From: Victivallales bacterium
GTDB lineage: Bacteria > Verrucomicrobiota > Lentisphaeria > Oligosphaerales > Oligosphaeraceae
Length of the DNA: 5,879 nucleotides
Assembly: GCA_017964325.1 (NCBI GenBank)
Contig: JAGCSE010000058.1
Coordinates: forward strand, 1 to 5,879
Direction: 5' to 3'
Positions 1-5,731 of the stretch are shown one piece after another. Position 1 is the first letter of the stretch. Each line of letters starts with the position of its first letter. Position numbers and translations under genes: made by a program. The notes under the pieces were generated by a model. It saw nothing but the letters and a program-made list of their open reading frames with translations, was not told the origin of the DNA and searched no databases.

Positions 1-35
1 GACAAGAGGTTTTGCAACAGTCCCTTTCGTTTTTC

Positions 36-1388
36 TTACAACTCAATAAACGCAAACGAGTTGGGCTTCATCTGCAACGTGTTTGAGCCGTCTTCGTCAG
101 CCGTCGGGAAGATTTGCGTGTAGAAACGCACCTTGTCCGTCAAATGGCATGTCGCGTCAGCCAATGAACGCCCTTCGACACGAACTTTCACCAATTCGAC
201 TGCCGTCACGTTGTCGTCGTCCAGATAACGCGTCACCAAAATGCCCGCATGACCGTCCGGACCGACGGCCGCCATGACATAAATGTCATTCTGTCCGTCG
301 ATTTTCACGGCGGCTTCCGTCCCCAGACGGCGCATCTCCGCCCACGCCTTGAACGGATAATAGCCGCGCGACGGCTCCAACGACATCTGGTCGAACAAGT
401 TGTTCATGCCGCCGCTGACGCGCGCGTCATAGAACATGAGCATATCGACGGGAGCCCTCTGGCAGCGAGTCAAGACCGCCGACACGAACGCCGCGCCTTT
501 GTAGTTCATCTCGCCCATTTCCACTTGCAGCGAATAGATCCAGTCGTCGCTCCAGTTGCGGACATAGTTCCATTCGTTGAGGATGGATTCCGTATTATTG
601 TACCCATGCTTGTCCAGCAACGTGCGCATGCGCACGGCCTTCTCCGCAACTGGTTCGGGAAGAACGGCATAGATGTGCCACGAGAAGAAATCCAATGCCA
701 CGCCGCGGCGGTGCATTTCCGCCAGGAAGGCGTCCGCCCACTGCTCGTCGTATGCCAATGCGGGGCCGCCGATCTTCAACTGCGGGAAGGCCTTTTTCAG
801 ACGCAGCGCCGTCTTGGAGAACAAATCGTAGAACTGTTCGGGCGTTCCCGTCCATGTGGGGCTCGGACGGCCGTCCGCCGCCGGCTTCAGATCCGGCTCG
901 TTCCAGATTTCCCAATACGTGATGTTCCATTTGAAACCGTCCGCCCAGCCTTCGTTGTAGTGGCGGACGATATGTTCGCAGATGGCCGCCCATTTGTCGA
1001 AATCCGCAGGCGGATTCACGCCGTATTTCTTAATCCAGTGTTCGATGGACTGGCCGAGACGGTAGAACGGCTCCGTGCCGGCGGCACGCATCGTCTTCAG
1101 ATAGTCGTCCGTCTCCACAAAATCATACGACGCAGGATCTTCCGCGTCTTTTGAGAAATCCGGGAAGATGCCCGTGATATCGACTGAATGCCATCCGCCG
1201 TATGCATGGCAATGGGCGGAATCATGGGTTCGCGCATACGGAATCTCCAACGCCTGGTAGTCGCCGAAATTCGTCCGCGTCTGATCAGACCGCCAGGCTG
1301 ACGGCCCGTTGTTCACGGCATTCATGATTTTCACATCGCCCAATTTCGTGTTCAAATCCACGACAACATCAGTTTTTGCCAAACTCAT
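36..1388 (-). CDS. GH39-like (clan GH-A) glycoside hydrolase, probably intracellular
   Basis: Predicted 450-residue retaining glycosidase. The first ~360 residues read as a GH-A TIM barrel. The motif WEIWNEPD (residues 159-166) carries the presumed acid/base E164 after the invariant Asn, and ILNEWN (269-274) carries the presumed nucleophile E272. SWHIY (236-240) is the usual strand between them. Residues ~365-450 look like a small all-beta C-terminal domain. GH39 includes beta-xylosidases and alpha-L-iduronidases; the substrate cannot be read here. There is no signal peptide, so it probably acts in the cytoplasm on imported oligosaccharides. The start is supported by AAGGAG at 1396-1401, 7 nt before ATG; the TAA is at 36-38. 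It is the only gene of the left part of the locus and is divergent from the ATPase gene. A related GH-A family is possible, but the two catalytic motifs fit GH39 well. Confidence 0.85.
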   Translation of the reverse strand: MSLAKTDVVVDLNTKLGDVKIMNAVNNGPSAWRSDQTRTNFGDYQALEIPYARTHDSAHCHAYGGWHSVDITGIFPDFSKDAEDPASYDFVETDDYLKTMRAAGTEPFYRLGQSIEHWIKKYGVNPPADFDKWAAICEHIVRHYNEGWADGFKWNITYWEIWNEPDLKPAADGRPSPTWTGTPEQFYDLFSKTALRLKKAFPQLKIGGPALAYDEQWADAFLAEMHRRGVALDFFSWHIYAVLPEPVAEKAVRMRTLLDKHGYNNTESILNEWNYVRNWSDDWIYSLQVEMGEMNYKGAAFVSAVLTRCQRAPVDMLMFYDARVSGGMNNLFDQMSLEPSRGYYPFKAWAEMRRLGTEAAVKIDGQNDIYVMAAVGPDGHAGILVTRYLDDDNVTAVELVKVRVEGRSLADATCHLTDKVRFYTQIFPTADEDGSNTLQMKPNSFAFIEL

Positions 1389-1438
1389 ATCAATGCTCCT
1401 TAGTAAAAAAATATTTTCAGAAAAACCATCCCATTGAA

Positions 1439-1464
1439 ATTATCCGCTGTTTCCAGAATGTCAA
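1439..1464 (-). promoter_or_regulatory. Possible but weak promoter for the GH39-like gene
   Basis: On the minus strand a perfect TTGACA (1459-1464) is followed by GATAAT (1439-1444), which matches the -10 consensus at five of six positions. The spacer is only 14 bp, short for a sigma-70 promoter, so either the boxes are coincidental or an activator at the neighbouring repeats compensates. It lies about 50 bp upstream of the GH39 start. Confidence 0.2.
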
Positions 1465-1501
1465 GTTCTGAAGATTCTGGAGATTCTGGAGATTCTGGAA
1501 A
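1450..1501. repeat. 10-bp perfect inverted repeat flanking the 9-bp repeats
   Basis: TTTCCAGAAT at 1450-1459 is the exact reverse complement of ATTCTGGAAA at 1492-1501, with 32 bp between. The right arm overlaps the last 9-bp repeat copy, and the left arm overlaps the TTGACA box of the candidate GH39 promoter by one base. It could be an operator for a dimeric regulator or a hairpin in a transcript; the sequence does not decide which. Confidence 0.6.
1472..1498. repeat. 9-bp direct repeat, three perfect copies
   Basis: AGATTCTGG occurs head to tail at 1472-1480, 1481-1489 and 1490-1498, with a partial TTCTGA at 1466-1471. The array lies just upstream, in the GH39 direction, of the TTGACA box. 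It may be a simple slippage repeat or a set of short regulator sites; its position before a carbohydrate gene makes the second worth testing. Confidence 0.85.
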
Positions 1502-1505
1502 ACCG

Positions 1506-1670
1506 TTATTCCTCAGGAAAATGTGATTCAGAAGGTCATTATTCCTTAGGAAAATGTGAACCAAAGCGTCATTATTCCTTAGGAAAATGTGATTAAGAAG
1601 GCCATTATTCCTTAGGAAAATGTGATTGAAAGAACCATTATTCCTTTGAAAAACGTGATTTCAAGTATAT
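1506..1670. repeat. Five-copy 33-bp tandem repeat with a dyad core, upstream of the ATPase gene
   Basis: Units begin at 1506, 1539, 1572, 1605 and 1638, exactly 33 bp apart. The first 21 bp of each are conserved, starting TTATTCCTTAGGAAAATGTG; the last ~10 bp vary. The core TTCCTNAGGAA is a perfect dyad. Copy 1 changes only the central base (T to C), so the symmetry is kept. Copy 5, nearest the gene, is degenerate (TTCCTTTGAAA). The spacing is about three helical turns, so the dyads would lie on nearly the same DNA face. The array ends 21 bp before the chosen ATPase start. The conserved symmetric core favours a protein-binding array over a neutral minisatellite, but no binding protein is known. 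Confidence 0.9.
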
Positions 1671-1677
1671 GTTATGT

Positions 1678-1683
1678 CAGGAG
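1678..1683 (+). promoter_or_regulatory. Ribosome-binding site deciding the ATPase start
   Basis: CAGGAG ends 8 nt before the ATG at 1692. The earlier in-frame ATG at 1674 has no purine-rich site upstream, and the Shine-Dalgarno sequence would lie inside its reading frame. The 1692 start therefore fits better. Confidence 0.7.
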
Positions 1684-1691
1684 CAAGACAA

Positions 1692-3026
1692 ATGGAACGA
1701 GACTGCCTGCAAAAAATCTTTGACTGGAACCACAAGGCCGTGCGCAAACCGCTGGTGCTCATGGGAGCACGCCAAGTCGGTAAAACATGGCTGATGAGTG
1801 AATTTGCCCAACAAGCCTATCCCCAAAAGACCGTTTTTGTTAACTTCATGGCCATGGCGGATTTATCTGCGGCGATTGCAAATACCAGCCTCACGCCGAC
1901 AAATCTGCTGGCCCTTTTCCAAGCAGCCACAGGTCAGAAAATCATAACAGGAAAAACACTGCTTGTATTAGATGAAATCCAGGAATGTCCGAAAGCCTTG
2001 ACGGCATTGAAATTTTTCCACGAACAACTACCGGAACAAGCCATCATAGTCGCAGGATCGTTGCTGGGCCTCTCCATGGGACATTCAGAAAAACAGAATT
2101 CCTCTTTTCCTGTCGGGCAAATAGAACGTTTGGACATCCATCCAATGACGTTTCTCGAATTTCTCTCCGCAATCGGAAAAAGTGGTCTGGTCGAAGCCAT
2201 CAAACAAAACGACTGGACCACTGTCGGCCTGTTGGCAACTGAATATGAAACCGCCCTCAAAAACTACTTGCTTATTGGAGGCATGCCGGAGGCAATTGCC
2301 ACATTTGCCGACACCCATGCTCTTTCGGAAGTCCGCGCCAAGCAACTCACCATTTTGTCCGACTATGACGACGATTTCAAAAAACACGCGCCGATTGATT
2401 TACTTGGCAAGATACGGCTACTTTGGAACAATCTGCCCGCACAGCTTGCCAAGGAAAACAAGAAGTTCATTTACACAGCCTTGAGACCGGGAGCACGTGC
2501 CCGTGAATACGAAACGGCCTTGCAATGGCTGGATGACGCAGGAATGATCCAGCAAATCTATCGAGTTTCCCCACCACGATTTCCACTAAAATCCTATCGT
2601 GATTTCGGAGCATTCAAACTTTATGCGCATGATGTCGGATTGCTGGCGGCTATGAGCGCCCTTCCCACGCGCAGCGTTCTGGATGGTAATGCTCTTTTCA
2701 CAAACTTCAAAGGCGCTTTGACAGAACAGTTCGTCCTCTGCGAATTGCGGGCGGCTGGCTTCGAACCAGCCTACTGGACATCTGACAGCGGAACCGCCGA
2801 ACTGGATTTTATCATCCAAGGTGAAACGGATGTTGTGCCGATTGAAGTCAAAGCAGCGACAAACACAAAAGCGAAAAGCCTGTCAATTTATCGGGATGCC
2901 TTCCATCCCGTACTTTCCGTCAAATCATCGCTCAAACCCTATCATTCAGGAAAAGGCATCGTCAATATCCCGCTCTATGCTCTTGGCGCACGTCTTCAAG
3001 CAGAAATTGAAGCCGCAGGAGGCTGA
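1692..3026 (+). CDS. AAA_14/DUF4143 family ATPase with PD-(D/E)XK-like C-terminus
   Basis: A 444-residue protein, typical length for the family. An N-terminal P-loop domain has Walker A GARQVGKT (residues 25-32), Walker B LLVLDE (90-95) and the family motif AGSLLG (121-126). The C-terminal DUF4143 region includes the FKLYAHDVGLL signature, then TEQFV, AELDFI and PIEVKA, an E...D...ExK arrangement resembling PD-(D/E)XK nuclease folds. Every key residue is present, so the gene appears intact. The family is common in bacteria and archaea and its biological role is poorly known; DNA binding or nuclease activity is inference. The start at 1692 (MERDCLQ) is preferred to 1674, which would add six residues. 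It is the only plus-strand gene, has visibly lower GC than its neighbours, and is bracketed by repeats, suggesting a separately acquired gene. Confidence 0.92.
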   Translation: MERDCLQKIFDWNHKAVRKPLVLMGARQVGKTWLMSEFAQQAYPQKTVFVNFMAMADLSAAIANTSLTPTNLLALFQAATGQKIITGKTLLVLDEIQECPKALTALKFFHEQLPEQAIIVAGSLLGLSMGHSEKQNSSFPVGQIERLDIHPMTFLEFLSAIGKSGLVEAIKQNDWTTVGLLATEYETALKNYLLIGGMPEAIATFADTHALSEVRAKQLTILSDYDDDFKKHAPIDLLGKIRLLWNNLPAQLAKENKKFIYTALRPGARAREYETALQWLDDAGMIQQIYRVSPPRFPLKSYRDFGAFKLYAHDVGLLAAMSALPTRSVLDGNALFTNFKGALTEQFVLCELRAAGFEPAYWTSDSGTAELDFIIQGETDVVPIEVKAATNTKAKSLSIYRDAFHPVLSVKSSLKPYHSGKGIVNIPLYALGARLQAEIEAAGG

Positions 3027-3055
3027 TTCCAAATTTTCCAAGTAAATGCATCATT

Positions 3056-3145
3056 TGAAAACACACCCTAAATAGATAGTATTTTCAAAATACAATCATT
3101 TTAGGATGTATTTTTTATTTACAACCTATTTAGGATGTATTTTCA
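3056..3145. repeat. Three TTTAGGATGTATTTT-type elements forming a 20-bp inverted repeat
   Basis: The arms are 3056-3075 and 3126-3145, matching in 18 of 20 positions as reverse complements. A third copy of the core, in the same orientation as the right arm, is at 3100-3114. The left arm reads AAAACACACCCTAAATAG in plus orientation; the right reads CTATTTAGGATGTATTTT. The right arm stops one base before the stop codon of the minus-strand gene. GTATTTTCAAAATAC at 3079-3093 is another short dyad. The block lies between convergent genes and could end transcription from both sides, or be a binding array like the one upstream. Confidence 0.8.
3087..3116 (+). terminator. Possible AT-rich terminator of the ATPase gene
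   Basis: AAAATAC (3087-3093) pairs with GTATTTT (3108-3114). The stem extends by ATC/GAT around a one-base bulge, with the loop ATTTTAG, and runs into a T-tract (3111-3116). The stem is weak because it is nearly all A-T, so termination strength is uncertain. It lies 60 bp after the ATPase stop codon. Confidence 0.35.
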
Positions 3146-4723
3146 TTACCACTCCTGCAGGAGAATGCCTGTGAAGAAGGCTTCGCCGCCGTCGGCCTGG
3201 CCTCGCGCATTGCATTGGACGGAAACGGAAGCCGCGTTTTTCGGCGTCGTCAAAAAGCTCCAGACGGTCTCCGTGCCGCCCGTCCCCCTGAATTTCAGAT
3301 AGACGTTGCCCGTATGCGGAAGCCATTGCCCTTCAGCGCTTTTGAAGCAGAGAGAAGCCCCTGCCGAACCGCCTTTGTCATTCGTCGCGCCACCGCGGCA
3401 GAGGAAGAAATAGCCTGTATTCGGCTTGATCGGAATCGTCTGGTGGAAACAGCCGTTCGACACCTTGCGGATGACGCAACGGCCGTCCTTCACCTCTCCG
3501 CCGCCGGGCGCGGGCTGCTTTCGGTCGTTTTCAACTTGCCACAGCCCCCAGCCCTTTTCCTTTCCGGCAAATGCATAATCTGGCACGATGTTCTCCAGTT
3601 TGTCAATGCTCATCCCGCAGGGATCTTTGACCTCCAAGATGGCTTGTGTCAAGCCTTTGCCGCCTTCGGCCTCCTCCCACAGCCCTTTCACGCGCGGATG
3701 CGTGCTGTTCCTCCACCAGCAGCGCTCTTCGCCGTAAAGCCAGATGTACGGCTCCGCCTCCTCGCAGGCCGCCGCGAAGCAGCGTTTAAAGAGGCCGACC
3801 TGCCCCAACTGGCTGATTTCAGGCTCCAGCGACTTCCGGTAATACGATGTCGCGGGATGGTTGAAATAGGCGTCCAGATAGAAGGCGGGAGCCAGCAGAA
3901 TCTGCGAACGAGCCTTCCGAACATTCTGCGGCAGAATGAGTTGCTTCGCAAGTTTGCGGGCGTGCAACTGCATGTTCGCGTAGGCGTCCGACGTCTTCGC
4001 GACATAGCCGCTTGATTCATGGCCGTCGTAGATCAGCGCCTCCGGCGGCATGACGTCGATCACGCCGTTCATGAACGGACGCGACAAGACGGCGCCGTCC
4101 ATCGTCAGGCAGAACGGCATGAAGAGGATGATGTCCGGATACTCCTTGAAAACGGCGCGGCCCCATTCCTGCCCACGCCGGAACACGACATCCGCGATTT
4201 CCGCATAGCTCTTGTCCGTCTTCAAGTCGTTGACATTCCAGAACCTCCGTCCATACTCCTCGATATCGACGCCCAATCCTTTCAGGCCGATTTCCTTCGC
4301 GACTTTCGCCGCCACGCCGAAATTATTCGCCACGCCCGCGAAGTCGTTGTCGTCAAGCCAGTTGAAATCGACGGAGTTGGTCGTCATGTAGAAGAAATTA
4401 TCCGTGAAGCGGCCAAAATCCAACGCCTTGTACCGCTTGATGGTCTCCGTGAACTGCTCGTATTTCCAAGCCTTTTTGTTCCAGGCGTTTCCCGTACCGG
4501 GGGTCCATTTCTTGCCGTCCGCCAGCGTCTCCTCTTTGCCATAAACTCGCACGACGAGACCGTCCAACGCGACGCATTCCTCCTGCATGTCCGCCAGATG
4601 CTTTTCCAGAAAATCAATCGTCGGATTGCTCCACGACCAGTCCAACACCTTCACCTGCCGCGGCTGGGCCAACGCCGACATCACGACGCAGCACGCGCAT
4701 CCGAAAAACAACAAGCCTTTCAT
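3146..4723 (-). CDS. Secreted protein, probable TIM-barrel glycosidase with C-terminal beta-sandwich module
   Basis: 525 residues, not assigned to a named family. MKGLLFFGCACCVVMSALA is a signal peptide with an ALA|Q cleavage site (residues 17-20); the cysteines at 9, 11 and 12 do not form a good lipobox. Residues ~24-360 alternate strands and helices like a TIM barrel: GLGVDIEEYG (149-158) offers D153, E155 and E156 as catalytic candidates, and YIWLYGEERCWW (326-337) is a strand end rich in aromatic and acidic residues. Residues ~385-525 resemble a CBM4/9-type jelly roll (QTIPIKPNTGYFF, and FFTGILLQEW at the end). GGAGAG at 4730-4735, 6 nt before the ATG, fixes the start; a longer reading frame to 4846 would run through a palindrome into the isomerase gene. 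It follows the isomerase gene by 52 nt, probably in the same operon. Glycosidase activity is inferred from fold and context. Confidence 0.75.
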   Translation of the reverse strand: MKGLLFFGCACCVVMSALAQPRQVKVLDWSWSNPTIDFLEKHLADMQEECVALDGLVVRVYGKEETLADGKKWTPGTGNAWNKKAWKYEQFTETIKRYKALDFGRFTDNFFYMTTNSVDFNWLDDNDFAGVANNFGVAAKVAKEIGLKGLGVDIEEYGRRFWNVNDLKTDKSYAEIADVVFRRGQEWGRAVFKEYPDIILFMPFCLTMDGAVLSRPFMNGVIDVMPPEALIYDGHESSGYVAKTSDAYANMQLHARKLAKQLILPQNVRKARSQILLAPAFYLDAYFNHPATSYYRKSLEPEISQLGQVGLFKRCFAAACEEAEPYIWLYGEERCWWRNSTHPRVKGLWEEAEGGKGLTQAILEVKDPCGMSIDKLENIVPDYAFAGKEKGWGLWQVENDRKQPAPGGGEVKDGRCVIRKVSNGCFHQTIPIKPNTGYFFLCRGGATNDKGGSAGASLCFKSAEGQWLPHTGNVYLKFRGTGGTETVWSFLTTPKNAASVSVQCNARGQADGGEAFFTGILLQEW

Positions 4724-4750
4724 GTTATGCTCTCCATTTTCAATTACTTC

Positions 4751-4778
4751 TAACGCGACGGCGAGGACGCCGTCGTTA
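4751..4778. repeat. GC-rich REP-like palindrome at the isomerase stop codon
   Basis: CGACGGCG (4756-4763) and CGCCGTCG (4768-4775) form a perfect 8-bp stem around AGGA. Alternatively TAACG-(CG)-ACGGCG pairs with CGCCGT-CGTTA for 11 bp with a two-base bulge. The hairpin includes the isomerase stop codon (4776-4778) and ends 27 bp before the ATG of the secreted protein. No T-run follows on the minus strand, so it is not a standard terminator. It may protect the upstream mRNA from 3' decay or be a dispersed REP-type element. Confidence 0.65.
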
Positions 4779-5656
4779 CTCAAACAACGGCTTGAACGCA
4801 TCCAGTATCGTCTTCGCGGAATATCCAAACGAAATCGACACCTCATGCTGATACGAACGGAGCCGCGGCGCCGTCTTCAGCTTGCCCATGACCGTCTTCC
4901 AGTCGATGGTCCCATGGCCCGGAATGTCGTGGCTGTCCGTATCCGACGCATTATCATGCAGATGGACGGTCACGATGTTCGGCAGCATTTTTTCCAATAT
5001 ATGATCATCAAACGGAATGACGCCCGAATCACGGCATGCCCATGGCAGCCATTCACAGCTTCGCTTTCCAGAAGCCGACATCACATTGGCATGGCCTGCG
5101 TCAAAGCACAGCCCAAGCCATGGCGACGAGAATCGCTTGACAAAGCCATTAAGTTCCTCCGGCATCGCGATTTCCGTCCAGATATTCTCCAACGCGACGA
5201 TGACGCCGCAACGTTCCGCCACAGGCAAAACCGCCTCCAACGCATCGTCGATATAAGAACGCCATTGCTCCAGCTTGCGCGGCCGCAAGCTTTCGTTGGA
5301 CCACGTCTCCGCATGGAACGCGCATGTGTCGCCGCCGAACTCCGCCGTCAGTTCCAACGTCCGCTTCACACGTTCGATCATGCGTTTGCGGTCGCCTTCG
5401 AACGGCAGCGACATCTCGTTGCCCTCCCCCCAGTCGGAATGCGCGCAACGGCAGCTCGCGCCGCGCTCCGTGTACAGTTTTTTCACGGTGGACACGCGCT
5501 CGGGATGCTCCAGCAGTTCATGCATCAAATCGCTCGAAAGCGTCAGCAACGACTGCCCACAAGACAGATTATCCTCCAATCCTTTCACAATCTGCCAGTC
5601 GCTCTTGTCGTTTTCAGGCAGTGAAAATATCCGACGAACGGCGCATCCTGTTTCAT
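4776..5656 (-). CDS. Sugar isomerase/epimerase-like TIM barrel (xylose isomerase-like fold), frameshifted near the 5' end
   Basis: The body is an AP-endonuclease-2/xylose-isomerase-like TIM barrel. Expected metal-site motifs are present: VALENI, LCFDAGHAN, VTVHLHDN and YQHEVS, giving Glu, Asp, His and Glu ligands. Such proteins isomerise or epimerise sugars or sugar-like compounds; the substrate is unknown. No signal peptide is seen, so it should be cytoplasmic. The body frame opens only from a stop at 5667-5669 and has no ATG; its first likely start is GTG at 5588, without a ribosome-binding site. A good start, GGAG (5662-5665) then ATG at 5656, lies in another frame and reads MKQDAPFVGYF. 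Adding one T in the minus-strand TTTT at 5624-5627 joins this to SLPENDKSDWQI and the rest, giving 293 residues. A sequencing error or a real one-base deletion would explain it. It is the middle gene of the right-hand minus-strand series. Confidence 0.8.
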
Positions 5657-5678
5657 GTCTTCTCCATTAGACCATCAT

Positions 5679-5724
5679 GGGAGGGGCATGCTCCCGCATG
5701 ACCGGTCACTAATGCGCCCCTCCC
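5679..5724. repeat. Compound GC-rich inverted repeat between two genes
   Basis: GGGAGGGG (5679-5686) and CCCCTCCC (5717-5724) form a perfect 8-bp stem around 30 bp. Inside it, CATGC-TCCC-GCATG (5687-5700) makes a smaller hairpin, and ACCGGT (5701-5706) is a palindrome. On the minus strand it follows the stop of the unrecognised gene and precedes the isomerase ribosome-binding site. No T-run follows, so a rho-independent terminator is unlikely. Its placement matches that of the palindrome at 4751-4778, suggesting intercistronic REP-like elements. Confidence 0.6.
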
Positions 5725-5731
5725 GTCTCGG

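Larger units (their letters stand above)
1389..1691. other. Divergent intergenic region, AT-rich and full of repeats
   Basis: About 300 bp separates the diverging GH39-like and ATPase genes. From left to right it holds the GH39 ribosome-binding site, an A/T-rich leader with a T-run on the minus strand, a 9-bp triple repeat enclosed by a 10-bp inverted repeat, and five 33-bp tandem repeats ending just before the ATPase start. No convincing coding sequence is seen in it. Both promoters must lie here if the two genes are transcribed from their own starts. Confidence 0.8.

Noticed and set aside
1..35. A possible terminator after the GH39-like gene.
   Set aside because: No stem-loop with a T-run is visible in the 35 bases available; the region is cut by the window edge.
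249..1154. A 301-codon open frame antisense to the GH39-like gene.
   Set aside because: It is a by-product of GC-rich codon use. It shows no family motif, while the opposite strand encodes a clear glycosidase.
1506..1670. A CRISPR array.
   Set aside because: The conserved part is ~21 bp with only ~12 bp between copies, which is too short for spacers, and no cas gene is near.
1646..1675. A possible ATPase promoter (TTGAAA at 1646-1651, TGTTAT at 1670-1675, 18-bp spacer).
   Set aside because: The -10 match is weak and transcription would start at the ribosome-binding site, leaving almost no leader.
3152..3163. The perfect 12-bp palindrome CTCCTGCAGGAG.
   Set aside because: It lies in the last codons of the secreted-protein gene and is explained by coding for Leu-Leu-Gln-Glu; nothing else supports a site.
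4724..4846. A 41-residue N-terminal extension of the secreted protein.
   Set aside because: It would read through the palindrome and overlap the isomerase gene, and would place the signal peptide inside the protein. The ATG at 4723 has a good ribosome-binding site.
3215..5624. Long plus-strand frames (3215-4015, 4019-4753, 4587-5624) antisense to the secreted protein and isomerase genes.
   Set aside because: Their arginine- and histidine-rich translations have no recognisable domains and mirror the minus-strand genes.
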